From Idiomarina sp. X4 (GTDB taxonomy: Bacteria; Pseudomonadota; Gammaproteobacteria; Enterobacterales; Alteromonadaceae), in the NCBI RefSeq assembly GCF_002808045.1, contig NZ_CP025000.1, forward strand, positions 806,001 to 870,000: a DNA stretch of 64,000 bases, written 5' to 3'. Of the stretch, positions 1-9,182 are shown in pieces (the stretch's first letter is position 1; the number at the start of each line of letters is the position of its first letter). The notes beneath the pieces are model-generated. The model saw only the letters and a list, made by a program, of their open reading frames with translations, was not told the DNA's origin and did not search any database. Position numbers and translations under genes: made by a program.

Positions 1-1003
1 GATTTTCCTGAGCGACCGCCTTACCCACAAACCAGCGCCCCTCATGAGGTTGCGCCTGAGTCAGTCGCGTATAAGCGGTTTCCGCCACTTCATAGTTACC
101 AGTGTCCTGCGCTAGCAGCGCCACTTTGTGTGAGTATCCGGGCTTTTCTTCCGCGCTGGGCCAGTTTTTAAGCAACACATTTAACGCCGCACCAGGCCTT
201 GCTTCTCGCTCAAGTATACGCGCACTCAATATCCGAAAGTCGGTGTCCGTCCGGTCTCTCTGAAAGCCCACTTCTAATGTCGCTAACGCATCAGTTACTT
301 TGTTGCGACCATATTGCAAGGCGGCCAACTGCTTGCGCACTTGCTTGTTATCAGGGGTGACAGCCAAGGCCTGTCGCCAGTATTCTTCGGCCTGAGTTAA
401 GCGACCCTGTTGCTGAGCCTTTTCCGCTTTTTCAATATTCTGTTGAGCAATTTCTTCTGGTGTCAGATCAACTGATTTTTTTACGAAGACCGAGTCACTC
501 TCTGTCCTCTTTTCCTCTGCTCTTTTCTCTGTTCTTTCTGGTACTTGCTCTGGCTGCTTTTCTGATTGCGCTTCCGCTAATTGTTCAGTTTGCCTGAATT
601 CTGGTTCTTGAGACTCGCTTGGTTTATTGTCTGTGCCTGCTTCTAATTGTCTGACTGTCGCACGCTTATCGGTACTGGCAATTTCAGGCTCATCAAGATT
701 ACCATTGAGCTTGCCATCATTAGGCCTGGCTTCAACCCGCGGACTTTCTGTCTGCACCGGTTTCTGTTGAGCCTTCTCAGGCTGCAGTTGTTTCTCCGCT
801 TCATACACCGTCATCGTTTGACTGTCGCTTGCCGGCCAAAGCACAATACCAGCAGAGATACCAACCACTGCCAGACCCAGCACTATCCAAGGAAGTTTCG
901 TGCGAGGCTCTGAGCGCTCTACGGCACTACCGCCTGCTTCGCGGTCAAAAGGCTCTTGACCACGCTTGTCGAGGTCTTTCAGGACTTTATTAATTAAGCT
1001 CAT
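1..1003 (-). CDS. mshN: MSHA biogenesis protein MshN, C-terminus cut by window edge
   Basis: The reading frame begins at the ATG at 1003 and stays open to the left edge, so the C-terminus is missing. It starts MSLINKVLKDLDKR, the typical N-terminus of MshN/ExeB-type accessory proteins. A single membrane anchor follows (about residues 37-55, around LPWIVLGLAVVGISAGIVLW), then a Glu/Gln/Pro-rich stretch and TPR-like helices from about residue 190. It probably works with the ATPase MshM in assembling or stabilising the MSHA type IV pilus machine. Its ATG overlaps the mshM stop by 4 bp, so translation is probably coupled. Identity rests on N-terminal motif, architecture and operon position; mshE would be expected just outside the window. 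Confidence 0.85.
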   Translation of the reverse strand, partial: MSLINKVLKDLDKRGQEPFDREAGGSAVERSEPRTKLPWIVLGLAVVGISAGIVLWPASDSQTMTVYEAEKQLQPEKAQQKPVQTESPRVEARPNDGKLNGNLDEPEIASTDKRATVRQLEAGTDNKPSESQEPEFRQTEQLAEAQSEKQPEQVPERTEKRAEEKRTESDSVFVKKSVDLTPEEIAQQNIEKAEKAQQQGRLTQAEEYWRQALAVTPDNKQVRKQLAALQYGRNKVTDALATLEVGFQRDRTDTDFRILSARILEREARPGAALNVLLKNWPSAEEKPGYSHKVALLAQDTGNYEVAETAYTRLTQAQPHEGRWFVGKAVAQEN

Positions 1004-1911
1004 AGTCCACCCTCCGTGATTTGCCAATAGCCCATAGCCACTATTAACAAACACATTGCTGCGATACCAATCGTTAAAGGCAGCCAGCGCCCCGACTCCA
1101 GCCGAGTATCTTCGGTATCTTTCACCGCGAACCTAAGGTCACGATTCGTCAATTTATGACGCCCTTCGCCGTAGGCAAGCAACATCATTTTATGGCACAG
1201 CATATTCACTAACCGTGGTACGCCGCGACTGCACCGATGAATTTGTTTAATTAATTTCCAGTTAAAAATAGGCGTGCCTTTGTAGCCGGCAACCTGCATG
1301 CGATGCGCTATATAGTCAGCCGTCTCTTCTGCGTTCATTGCCGTTAACTTGTGAGAAAAGCTGATGCGTTGGCGTAGCTGCCGAAACGCTTTTTGTGATA
1401 GCCGCTCGTCAAGCTCTGGTTGACCAAGCAACACAATATGCACCAACTTGCGGCGTTCCGTCTCTAAATTAGAGAGCAGCCGTAACGCTTCAAGACTTTC
1501 TTCAGGCAACGCTTGCGCTTCATCGATAAGAATAACGACCGACTGTTCACTTTTGCTAATGTCTAAAAGCCGCTGCTGAAGGGCTCTGGCCAACTGTTGC
1601 TGATTGCCGAGTTTCTCGGTGTCAACATCAAGCTCTTGCGCAATCGCCAGTCTGAGTTCGGCCGGATCCAGGTAGGAGTCTGGCACATAGGCCGCTTTGA
1701 AAAAGTCGGGCATTTCATTGAGTAAACGCCGACATAATAAGGTTTTTCCGGTACCCACTTCGCCGGTGATTTTGATAAAACCCTCGCCAGTTTTCAGCGC
1801 AGTCAACACCACCTCAAACGCCTCGTGATGGCTTTTAAGATCGTAGTAGAACTGCGTGTTCGGCGTTATCGTAAAGGGCAGTTCGCGTAAGCCGTAGTGG
1901 TACAGGTACAT
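1000..1911 (-). CDS. mshM: MSHA biogenesis AAA ATPase MshM
   Basis: A 303-residue ExeA-family ATPase. Walker A GEVGTGKT lies at about residues 50-57 and Walker B VVILIDEAQ at about 125-133, followed by LLGQPEL (about 161-167), typical of this family. A hydrophobic segment at about 277-296 anchors the protein in the inner membrane. In the related ExeA/ExeB system the ATPase helps insert the secretin through peptidoglycan, so MshM probably acts on MshL. It starts 5 bp after the mshL stop and overlaps mshN by 4 bp. Confidence 0.93.
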   Translation of the reverse strand: MYLYHYGLRELPFTITPNTQFYYDLKSHHEAFEVVLTALKTGEGFIKITGEVGTGKTLLCRRLLNEMPDFFKAAYVPDSYLDPAELRLAIAQELDVDTEKLGNQQQLARALQQRLLDISKSEQSVVILIDEAQALPEESLEALRLLSNLETERRKLVHIVLLGQPELDERLSQKAFRQLRQRISFSHKLTAMNAEETADYIAHRMQVAGYKGTPIFNWKLIKQIHRCSRGVPRLVNMLCHKMMLLAYGEGRHKLTNRDLRFAVKDTEDTRLESGRWLPLTIGIAAMCLLIVAMGYWQITEGGL

Positions 1912-1916
1912 ACTCG

Positions 1917-3587
1917 CTATTGCTCAATATCCGGGAACCATTCATTCAACAGTTCACGAGAGCGTTTAAGCTCATCGCGCCAGGTATCAACACCAACAAC
2001 GGTTGGTTTCAATAGAATCACCAACTCTTTTTTCTCCTGACGATTACGACGGTTTGTAAAAAGCTCGCCTAACAGCGGTATATCACCCAGAAGCGGCACT
2101 TTACCCACTTCTTCTGAATTAACGGTTTGCATTAGGCCGCCCAGTACAACAATTTCACCATTGCGCGCTTTAACAATAGTGTCTGATTCGCGGATATTGC
2201 TGCGCGCCAGCGGCAATACGAGCTCACCATCGGTTAAGGTAATGACTTTTTGTTGCTCTTCTGTTTCAACAACCGATGGATGCACATGAAGGATGACCTC
2301 ACCGTCGTCGCTAATTTGCGGGGTAACATCTAACGATATACCCGAGAAGAACGGCGTTAAGTCAACGTTTGAGTTGGATACAGCAGCGCCGCTGCCCCCG
2401 GCAAGATTCGTCGTAGAGTCGACGTTCGTTACGTAGTATTCATCTTCGCCAATTTTGATAACGGCTTTTTGGTTATTTGAGGCACTAACACGCGGGTTAG
2501 ACAAAACCTGCACGGTGCCTTGTGTTTGCAACATTTCTATCATGCCGTTAAAGCCATTCGCTTCATCACTGTAGCTAAGGCCAAACAAACCACCGATAGC
2601 TGCGGAGGTCGCATTACTTGGCGTAACGCCGTTAAATTCGACATCAAAGCCCGCACTACCCGACGCCAAATCACTCCAGTTAATCCCCTGCTGATAGCCA
2701 TCATTCAGGGTCACTTCTATGATCCGGGCTTCCAGTATCACCTGACGTTGTAAGCGGCTCTCAAGAGTGTCAATAAAGTCACCAACCGCTCGTAACTTAT
2801 CTGGTGAAGCTGTAACACTGACAATACCCGCCTGCGGTGACAAAACGACATTGCCGCCACCAATAATGCCTTCTATCACTTCTTTTAGATCGCCCCACAA
2901 GTCTGTTTCAGACTGAGTGTTGATGCTGGAGCCGTTGCCTTGAAGCCGTTGGTTGGTTCGATTGAACTGCCCGCTATCATTACCAGTAAATGGCGTTCCT
3001 GTTGAGTTATAAGCGCTAGAGTTATTATTGTTTCCCCCAAAGCGATTATTATCACGCTCTTCGCTCACGCCACCGCCGGATATTTCCGTTTGCGACATGC
3101 CAAAGCGTTTTAACGACAAATAATCGAGCGAGAATGTTTTAGTGCGCACACCCGCCGGGTAAACCTGAATGGTTCTCCCCTGACGGCGAATCTCAAAACC
3201 ATAAATATCCTGAACCGCACTCAAGGTTTCATTGAGTGTCACGTCTTTAAGGCTCAGTGAAATAGAGCCCGAAACGTCTGGATGCACTAGCATGTTATAT
3301 GGCGTATCAGCGGCCAAACCATAGAAGAATTGTTTCGCATCAATGTCTTCCGCCTGCAGCACAAAACGGTCTTCTTCAAGAAGCTCAATACCCTGTTGTT
3401 CCTGCGCACTAACGTCTTGACGTAAGTACTCACTAACAGCCGCTGGCATGCCTTCCTGACGCGCCGGCGCCGATGCGTCAGCTTGACTCTCGGGCGTCAT
3501 GGCTTCTTTTTGGTTATTTGGAGTATACCCCGGTTGATACGCGCATCCCGCTATGGCGACACCCATTGCCAGCAATAGTATTCTCAT
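1917..3587 (-). CDS. mshL: MSHA pilus secretin MshL
   Basis: A 556-residue outer-membrane secretin through which the MSHA pilus should exit. The N-terminus carries a lipoprotein signal with lipobox IAGC (Cys15). A secretin/TonB short N-domain lies at about 80-145, then a low-complexity Gly/Asn/Ser linker at about 170-225. The C-terminal half is the secretin barrel domain, ending with the characteristic VPLLGDIPLLGELF about 50 residues before the C-terminus. It overlaps mshK by 4 bp and sits in the canonical mshK-mshL-mshM order. Confidence 0.95.
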   Translation of the reverse strand: MRILLLAMGVAIAGCAYQPGYTPNNQKEAMTPESQADASAPARQEGMPAAVSEYLRQDVSAQEQQGIELLEEDRFVLQAEDIDAKQFFYGLAADTPYNMLVHPDVSGSISLSLKDVTLNETLSAVQDIYGFEIRRQGRTIQVYPAGVRTKTFSLDYLSLKRFGMSQTEISGGGVSEERDNNRFGGNNNNSSAYNSTGTPFTGNDSGQFNRTNQRLQGNGSSINTQSETDLWGDLKEVIEGIIGGGNVVLSPQAGIVSVTASPDKLRAVGDFIDTLESRLQRQVILEARIIEVTLNDGYQQGINWSDLASGSAGFDVEFNGVTPSNATSAAIGGLFGLSYSDEANGFNGMIEMLQTQGTVQVLSNPRVSASNNQKAVIKIGEDEYYVTNVDSTTNLAGGSGAAVSNSNVDLTPFFSGISLDVTPQISDDGEVILHVHPSVVETEEQQKVITLTDGELVLPLARSNIRESDTIVKARNGEIVVLGGLMQTVNSEEVGKVPLLGDIPLLGELFTNRRNRQEKKELVILLKPTVVGVDTWRDELKRSRELLNEWFPDIEQ

Positions 3588-3919
3588 TGTTCAGCTCCCG
3601 ACTTCAACTCCGTTAGCGGCTGAAAAACATTCAACGTAATACGCTCACCACTTCGGTTTAAATTCACTTTATTCGGTAATATTTCTGACACCGTAAAACC
3701 GGCAATGGTATTGCCCTCTCGCAAAGACGTACCATTAATAACCGCCAGTTTCTTAACGTCAGAATAGATAATTTGTGTCAGCTGAATATCTGCAACTTCA
3801 GCTAATGCTAATGACGGCTCCGCATCCACAGGCGGCCGTGTTGGGTCCTTTGTCTGGGCACTTACGCTTGCAACCGACCCTAACAGTAATATCAGAACAA
3901 CGCCTAACCATTTAACCAC
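3584..3919 (-). CDS. mshK: MSHA biogenesis protein MshK
   Basis: A 111-residue exported protein with a cleavable signal peptide (about residues 1-21, ending VSA-Q). The mature part starts with a DPTRPP motif and resembles PilP-like pilotin/connector proteins that link the inner-membrane PilN/PilO subcomplex to the secretin. It overlaps mshJ by 8 bp and mshL by 4 bp. Identity comes mainly from locus position, size and the DPTRPP start of the mature protein. Confidence 0.85.
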   Translation of the reverse strand: MVKWLGVVLILLLGSVASVSAQTKDPTRPPVDAEPSLALAEVADIQLTQIIYSDVKKLAVINGTSLREGNTIAGFTVSEILPNKVNLNRSGERITLNVFQPLTELKSGAEQ

Positions 3920-4544
3920 TGATAAACTCCTTGTCGGTACTTAGCAAATGCCACTCCAGAGTTATCTGCCCTTGCGGGTAACGTTTAACCTGATAATCAA
4001 AGTGAGCCCAAATGACATTTGGGTGCTGGCTTTGCAGCACTCTCACAAACGCCAAAACATCAAAATAGGTACCAGTAAATACAGCTTCTACCGCATGCTC
4101 ATAAAGTGCAATACTTCCTGTTTCAAAAACTTTACGCGGCTCTTTAGCCGTTAAACTCTGGATTTCTAAAGCGTCCGACGTATTCAGTACGCTGTTCAGA
4201 AATGCTCTGCGCTGTGAAACTTCCTGTAAGGTTGCACTATTTTCAACCGACTGCCGCGCATTACTTGCCGACACCTGCAGCTGCTTTATCTCCTGTCTTA
4301 GCGGCTCGTTAATGTCCTCATCGAACTCGCCTTTCAGCTCATCCACCGCCGAATTAACCTGCTCGATTTGCTGATTCAAACGTTCATTTTCAGAGCTAAG
4401 AGCAGCAGCACTCTCCAGATCCGGCATTATGACGTAGCTCAGCATTGGCAGCACAATCAACAAAACAGCTGCAGCCGCTATCATGACTCGCTGTCGTGCC
4501 GGGAGCACGCCAAAGTTTTCTTCTAAATGCTGCCAACGGTTCAT
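3912..4544 (-). CDS. mshJ: MSHA biogenesis protein MshJ (PilO-like)
   Basis: A 210-residue bitopic membrane protein. A short cytoplasmic N-terminus precedes one transmembrane helix (about residues 20-40), a coiled coil (about 48-110, rich in Glu/Gln/Leu heptads) and a small globular periplasmic domain. This is the architecture of PilO/GspM proteins, which dimerise with PilN/GspL in the inner-membrane platform. It overlaps mshI2 by 4 bp and mshK by 8 bp. No catalytic motif is expected or seen. Confidence 0.85.
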   Translation of the reverse strand: MNRWQHLEENFGVLPARQRVMIAAAAVLLIVLPMLSYVIMPDLESAAALSSENERLNQQIEQVNSAVDELKGEFDEDINEPLRQEIKQLQVSASNARQSVENSATLQEVSQRRAFLNSVLNTSDALEIQSLTAKEPRKVFETGSIALYEHAVEAVFTGTYFDVLAFVRVLQSQHPNVIWAHFDYQVKRYPQGQITLEWHLLSTDKEFISG

Positions 4545-5143
4545 TCTTTTGCTGGCTCCTCACGTCTTTCGGTACGCAGTTGAAAAGACTGATAGCCCTC
4601 TTCGCTGCGTGACAGTTCAACGACCGCAAAGCGTTTACTGGCTAATAATTCGGACTGGTCAAACTTGTCCATCCACAACACTAGCTTTTCTGTATCGGTT
4701 GCGTAACCCTTTAAATATATCTTTTCACCGTCCAGCCCAAAACGTTCTAACCAAACGCCTTGTGGGGTAATGTCCGACAGCTCACTTAATAGCGAAGCAA
4801 CCGCCGACGACTCAGACGTTTCAAAGTCACTGATACTTTGTCGAAACGTTCGCGCATCCTGAATGTAAGCTTGCAGTTCGGCTTTCTTAGAGACCAGTTC
4901 AGGGCTCTGTTTACGGCTATTTAAGCGGTCACGTAAAGACGTCAATTGAGCGTTTACGGAGTTGAGTCGCTCTGTCAGCTCATTATTTGTGTCTTGTGTC
5001 TGACGGTGTTGCCAGCCGGAAAAAATTACTAATGCAAAAACCACGACCGCCAAGGCAACCAGTCCTGTCGCTAATTTAGCTAGTGTGAGTCGCTGTTGAA
5101 CCGGTACCAAGTCACCCCGATATAAATTAACGCTTTGTTTCAT
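4541..5143 (-). CDS. mshI2: MSHA biogenesis PilN-like protein MshI2
   Basis: A 200-residue PilN-family protein. It has a cytoplasmic N-terminus beginning MKQSVNLYRGDLVP (PilN proteins carry a similar conserved N-terminal segment that contacts PilM), one membrane helix at about 25-45, then a coiled coil and a ferredoxin-like periplasmic domain. It should pair with MshJ and bind MshI through its N-terminus. It overlaps mshI and mshJ by 4 bp each. The symbol follows common annotation of this slot. Confidence 0.85.
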   Translation of the reverse strand: MKQSVNLYRGDLVPVQQRLTLAKLATGLVALAVVVFALVIFSGWQHRQTQDTNNELTERLNSVNAQLTSLRDRLNSRKQSPELVSKKAELQAYIQDARTFRQSISDFETSESSAVASLLSELSDITPQGVWLERFGLDGEKIYLKGYATDTEKLVLWMDKFDQSELLASKRFAVVELSRSEEGYQSFQLRTERREEPAKE

Positions 5144-6051
5144 ACCCGCAACTCCTCGAATACAGCGAGGCCGGGCAAGTCTGTAAAATCACCCTCTATT
5201 AACTCTTGCGACCACTGCGGATAACGGTAAACATCGCACTCGACCGCCAGCATTTGCGATACGTTTTTTACAACAACTCCCGGCTTTACATGTTCAATGG
5301 CAATATGAATGTGTTTTATGGGTGCTTGCCTTAAATGACTCTCGAAATAGTCGACTGATCGTTGCAGTTCCGTTGCCAGCGGCTCCAATGCTCCCGCCTC
5401 TATTTCCTCTTCGGTATAAGCGTCTATGGCAGCAACGCCGCGCAAAAGACGGGTAAACAACAATCCCTTCGATGTGTAAATTTGAGCTAGGTAATGCCCT
5501 TCCTGAGTTTGATAAATGACCATTTCCGGATGCGCAGGCGGCTTAATTAGGCTAGGCAAGGTCAGTTCAGAAACAGTAATGGCGACTAATGACAAGTCGC
5601 TTTCAGCAAAAAAATCCACCCAAGGTCTCAGCAAGCTCTTGCTAGCAACGACCGCTACAATCTTATCCTGACCGGTTGGTTGTTCTGGAAATTCATAATA
5701 ATCCGCAACAATATCGCTGGCAGATAATGAGACCAGATCATTTAAGCTGTACTTCAAACTTTCAGCGATTTCTTCCGGATCGACCATCGGTCGATCAACC
5801 AGCACAGACTCATAACAGTCAGAACCTAATACCAATGATACCGAGGCGTCTTTTAACGAAAGGCGTTTGTACTTCTTCAGGATATGAACTGCTTTTTCAA
5901 TAAGGTTGCCGGGACTCGCATCTTCTTGATCGTTCACAATGAGCTCGCACTTCCCTGCGTGACTTTTTGCGACTAATAAACGCACACTTTTTTGCGTGAT
6001 TTGGAAGCAAACGTGATGAGCATTTTGTTTCTGTTGCGTAAATCCAAACAC
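5140..6051 (-). CDS. mshI: MSHA biogenesis protein MshI (PilM-like)
   Basis: A 303-residue cytoplasmic protein of the PilM/MshI family, which has an actin-like ATPase fold and links the pilus motor to the membrane PilN/PilO complex. No transmembrane segment is visible. It is the first gene of the MSHA run here. mshH/csrD, which commonly precedes mshI in Vibrio and Shewanella, is not at this position; pyrC lies immediately upstream instead. Function is assigned from operon order and overall resemblance. Confidence 0.88.
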   Translation of the reverse strand: MFGFTQQKQNAHHVCFQITQKSVRLLVAKSHAGKCELIVNDQEDASPGNLIEKAVHILKKYKRLSLKDASVSLVLGSDCYESVLVDRPMVDPEEIAESLKYSLNDLVSLSASDIVADYYEFPEQPTGQDKIVAVVASKSLLRPWVDFFAESDLSLVAITVSELTLPSLIKPPAHPEMVIYQTQEGHYLAQIYTSKGLLFTRLLRGVAAIDAYTEEEIEAGALEPLATELQRSVDYFESHLRQAPIKHIHIAIEHVKPGVVVKNVSQMLAVECDVYRYPQWSQELIEGDFTDLPGLAVFEELRV

Positions 6052-6107
6052 CCGGCAACACCTTTTAATTATTTTTACAACATCTTATCAGAATCGTTGT
6101 AAAGCAC

Positions 6108-6135
6108 ATTATAAAATGCACTGCACCTACACAAA
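6108..6135 (-). promoter_or_regulatory. Candidate sigma-70 promoter for the MSHA operon
   Basis: On the minus strand a perfect TATAAT (6108-6113) lies about 57 bp upstream of the mshI start, with a weak -35 TTTGTG (6130-6135) at 16 bp spacing. It sits in the 126 bp gap between pyrC and mshI, where a promoter for the pilus operon is expected. The poor -35 suggests an activator or a weak promoter. Confidence 0.45.
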
Positions 6136-6177
6136 TATAACTAATGTCATAACCCGTTTTTCTAGGGTCTGCCGCTA

Positions 6178-7218
6178 CTAACGCTCTACTTTCCAATTCA
6201 ACGTTTCGCCGGCCCAATACGGCACCATAGGTCCATTTGCGGTATCCACCGTTGCCGGCACCTGCCATTGGTCTTTCACTAAAGTCAGTTCACCGGTATT
6301 TCTGGGCATACGGTAAAAGTCTGCACCAAAGCCACTCGCGAAATCGGCCAGCTTATCCAGCGCGCCATGCGCATCGAAAAACTCAGCATAGAGTTCAATA
6401 GCGGCCGGCGCCGAGTAACAGCCAGCGCATCCACAAGCCGTTTCTTTTTTATCCTGAGTATGTGGTGCAGAGTCGGTTCCCAAAAAGAATTTAGGGTTCC
6501 CCGATAAGGCGGCTCGTTGCAGCTCCATTTGGTGAGAACGGCGCTTTAAAATAGGCAGGCAATAATTATGTGGACGAACACCGCCCACCAACAAGTCATT
6601 GCGGTTCATCAGCAAATGCTGCGGCGTCATCGTTGCAGCAACATAATCAGAGGACTCTTCAACAAAGGCGACAGCGTCTGCGGTGGTAATATGTTCCAGT
6701 ACCAAACGCAATTGGGGAAACTTTTCAGTAATAGGCCGTAAATGGCGGTCAATAAAGACTTTTTCACGATCGAAAATATCCACGTCAGCGTCTGTTACTT
6801 CGCCGTGTACCAACAGCGGCACCTCATGTTGCTGCATGGCTTCTAACACTGGTGCCAGCGCTTCAACCGACTTAACTCCGGCCGCCGAATTGGTTGTTGC
6901 CCCGGACGGATACAGTTTAAAGCCAATGATATGCTCGTTTGCCGCCGCTTCGGCAACCAGTTCGGGTGTGGTTTCAGCGGTAAGGTAAAGCGCCATCATA
7001 GGCTGAAACGTTTGCCCTTCCGGCAGCTGCTTTAGTATGCGCTCACGATAAGCCATCGCTGCTTCAACGGTTGTTACCGGCGGAACCAGGTTGGGCATAA
7101 TAACGGCGCGGTTAAACACCACCGCGGAAGCCGGTACGGTGGTTGCTAACATCGCCTCGTCACGCAGGTGCAAGTGCCAGTCATCGGGAGTTGGAATTGT
7201 GAAAGTTTGCATAGTCAT
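6178..7218 (-). CDS. pyrC: Dihydroorotase
   Basis: A 346-residue class II dihydroorotase, which cyclises N-carbamoyl-aspartate to dihydroorotate in de novo pyrimidine synthesis. Visible features are the zinc-binding HLHLRD near residue 16, the GFKLYPSG segment carrying the lysine that is carboxylated to bridge the two zincs, the LVHGE and LEHITT histidine motifs, and GTDSAPH with the catalytic Asp. Length matches E. coli PyrC (348). The start may be the ATG at 7218 or the one two codons later at 7212. It is next to tdk, also a pyrimidine gene, on the same strand. Confidence 0.96.
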   Translation of the reverse strand: MTMQTFTIPTPDDWHLHLRDEAMLATTVPASAVVFNRAVIMPNLVPPVTTVEAAMAYRERILKQLPEGQTFQPMMALYLTAETTPELVAEAAANEHIIGFKLYPSGATTNSAAGVKSVEALAPVLEAMQQHEVPLLVHGEVTDADVDIFDREKVFIDRHLRPITEKFPQLRLVLEHITTADAVAFVEESSDYVAATMTPQHLLMNRNDLLVGGVRPHNYCLPILKRRSHQMELQRAALSGNPKFFLGTDSAPHTQDKKETACGCAGCYSAPAAIELYAEFFDAHGALDKLADFASGFGADFYRMPRNTGELTLVKDQWQVPATVDTANGPMVPYWAGETLNWKVER

Positions 7219-7267
7219 ACGCCACTGAAAAATGATGCCCTATTGTAGCGTATTATTCTGTCGCTTG

Positions 7268-7849
7268 TTAGCGCAGCTGCATGGCCTCTTTCCAGTGCTT
7301 TCGGCAACAAGACACATAGCGATCATTACCGCCTATGGCTATTTGCTGCCCCATGCGCACGGCATTACCCTGCTCGTCAACTCGTAGCGACATCGTGGCT
7401 TTTCGCCCGCAATGACAAATGGTCTTCATCTCCACCAGCTTGTCAGCAACCGCCAATAACACCGCACTGCCCGGAAATGCGCTACCAAAAGCGTCGGTCC
7501 GGATGCCATAACACATGACTGGAATGTCGTCGGTATCAGTCAGGGTCGTCAATTGCCAAACTTGTTGCTCGGTTAAAAACTGCGCCTCGTCAATCAAGAC
7601 GCAGTCAATAGCTTTACGTTTGTGTTCCTGCCGAACAAGCTCGGTTAAGTCGCACTTATGCGTAAAAGACAACGCTTTGCGATCGATACCTAAACGCGAG
7701 GCTATTTTTCCGTGCCCTGCGCGGTCATCGACCGCCGGCGTCATCAACAGTACATGTTGACCGCGCTCTTCATAATTATGCGCGACTTGCAGTAACGACG
7801 TGCTTTTGCCCGCATTCATGGCGGAGTAGGTGAAATAAAGTGAAGCCAT
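7268..7849 (-). CDS. tdk: Thymidine kinase
   Basis: A 193-residue type II thymidine kinase, phosphorylating thymidine to dTMP in salvage. The P-loop is SAMNAGKST near the N-terminus and the Walker B/catalytic segment is CVLIDEAQFL. A lasso region and zinc-binding cysteines follow (ICHCG and VSCCRKHW), as in the E. coli enzyme (205 residues). It lies upstream of pyrC on the same strand with a gap of about 50 bp and is divergent from the adenosine deaminase gene. Confidence 0.96.
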   Translation of the reverse strand: MASLYFTYSAMNAGKSTSLLQVAHNYEERGQHVLLMTPAVDDRAGHGKIASRLGIDRKALSFTHKCDLTELVRQEHKRKAIDCVLIDEAQFLTEQQVWQLTTLTDTDDIPVMCYGIRTDAFGSAFPGSAVLLAVADKLVEMKTICHCGRKATMSLRVDEQGNAVRMGQQIAIGGNDRYVSCCRKHWKEAMQLR

Positions 7850-7951
7850 TTCTGTTCTTGTTATTTTTAATACGCTGTCGGAATTGATGCAGAGATTAGC
7901 ACGATTTTATGCCAAAATGTGACAAAGCAACGTAATTCAGGAGCTCTTCCC

Positions 7952-9178
7952 ATGCACTACTCCCCCGAATTTATTAAAGCCATTCCCAAGGCCGACTTGC
8001 ACCTGCACTTAGACGGTAGCTTACGTGCCAGCAGCCTTGTCGATATGGCAAAGCGCTCGGGTATTGAACTTCCCAGCTATACTGAAGAAGGCTTGTTCGA
8101 AAAGGTATTTAAGTCGCACTACAACAATTTGGGTGAATATCTCAACGGCTTTCAGTACACCTGCGCGGTGCTGCGTGACCTTGAAAACTTAGAGCAAGCC
8201 TCTTATGAATTGGCGGTTGATAATCAGGAAGAAGGCGTTAATTACATAGAGGTTCGGTTTGCACCGCAGCTACTGATGGATCCGAGTAAGGGCGTTACCT
8301 TCGATACCATTATGCACGTGGTTAATGACGGCTTATCGCGGGCCAAGAAAGAGTACAACAATCGCTCGGACGTCAAAAACGGCGATAAGCCTCCGTTTGA
8401 CTACGGCATTATCAACTGCGCCATGCGCATGTTCGGCAAAAAGGGATTTTCACCCTATTACACGCAAATATTTCAGTTAATGCGCGACTTTGAACCGATG
8501 CAAGTAATTAAGACGGCGGCGATGGATTTAGTGCGCGCCAGCGTTCGCATGCGCGACGAAGAAGGTATGCCCATTGTCGGATTAGATATTGCGGGTCAGG
8601 AAATTGGTTACCCCGCCGGAGAATTTAAAGACGTGTACGAATACGCGCACGAAAACTTTTTACTGAAAACCGTGCATGCGGGTGAAGCCTATGGCGCGGA
8701 GAGTATTTTTGAAGCTTTAACCAAATGCCATGCAGACCGATTGGGCCACGGGTACTCACTGTTCTCGCCTGAAATGACCGAAGATCCGTCCATCGAGGAT
8801 CCAAAAGCCTACGGCGAGAGTCTGGCCTCTTACATTGCTGATCGTCGCATTGCAGTGGAGGTGTGTTTAACCAGTAACTTACAAACAAATCCAGCTATTG
8901 GTGACATTAAAAATCATAACTTTAAGCACATGCTGGATAATCGTTTAGCCACTATTATTTGTACCGACAACCGTTTGGTGTCTCGCACAACGGTTAGTAA
9001 CGAATACCAGCTGGCACTGGATAACTTTGATATTTCATTGAAGCGCTTAAAGGACATTGTCGCTTACGGCTTTAAAAAGAACTTTTTCCCAGGCCGTTAT
9101 GTTGAAAAGCGTGAATACGCCAAGCAGAACTTAGCGTACTTTGACAAAGTGGTTAAAAAGTTCGGCTTAAGTGACTAA
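7952..9178 (+). CDS. add: Adenosine deaminase family protein
   Basis: A metal-dependent hydrolase of the adenosine deaminase family, predicted to convert (deoxy)adenosine to (deoxy)inosine. It carries the zinc-binding HLHLDGS near residue 17, the catalytic HAGE motif and a C-terminal CTDNR segment where many family members have TDDP, so the substrate-contacting second Asp is Asn here. I chose the ATG at 7952 (408 residues) because AGGAG at 7939-7943 is well spaced from it; an in-frame GTG at 7919 would add 11 residues but has no good ribosome binding site. The substrate could differ from adenosine. The gene converges on the diguanylate cyclase gene with a 4 bp gap. Confidence 0.85.
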   Translation: MHYSPEFIKAIPKADLHLHLDGSLRASSLVDMAKRSGIELPSYTEEGLFEKVFKSHYNNLGEYLNGFQYTCAVLRDLENLEQASYELAVDNQEEGVNYIEVRFAPQLLMDPSKGVTFDTIMHVVNDGLSRAKKEYNNRSDVKNGDKPPFDYGIINCAMRMFGKKGFSPYYTQIFQLMRDFEPMQVIKTAAMDLVRASVRMRDEEGMPIVGLDIAGQEIGYPAGEFKDVYEYAHENFLLKTVHAGEAYGAESIFEALTKCHADRLGHGYSLFSPEMTEDPSIEDPKAYGESLASYIADRRIAVEVCLTSNLQTNPAIGDIKNHNFKHMLDNRLATIICTDNRLVSRTTVSNEYQLALDNFDISLKRLKDIVAYGFKKNFFPGRYVEKREYAKQNLAYFDKVVKKFGLSD

Positions 9179-9182
9179 GGCT

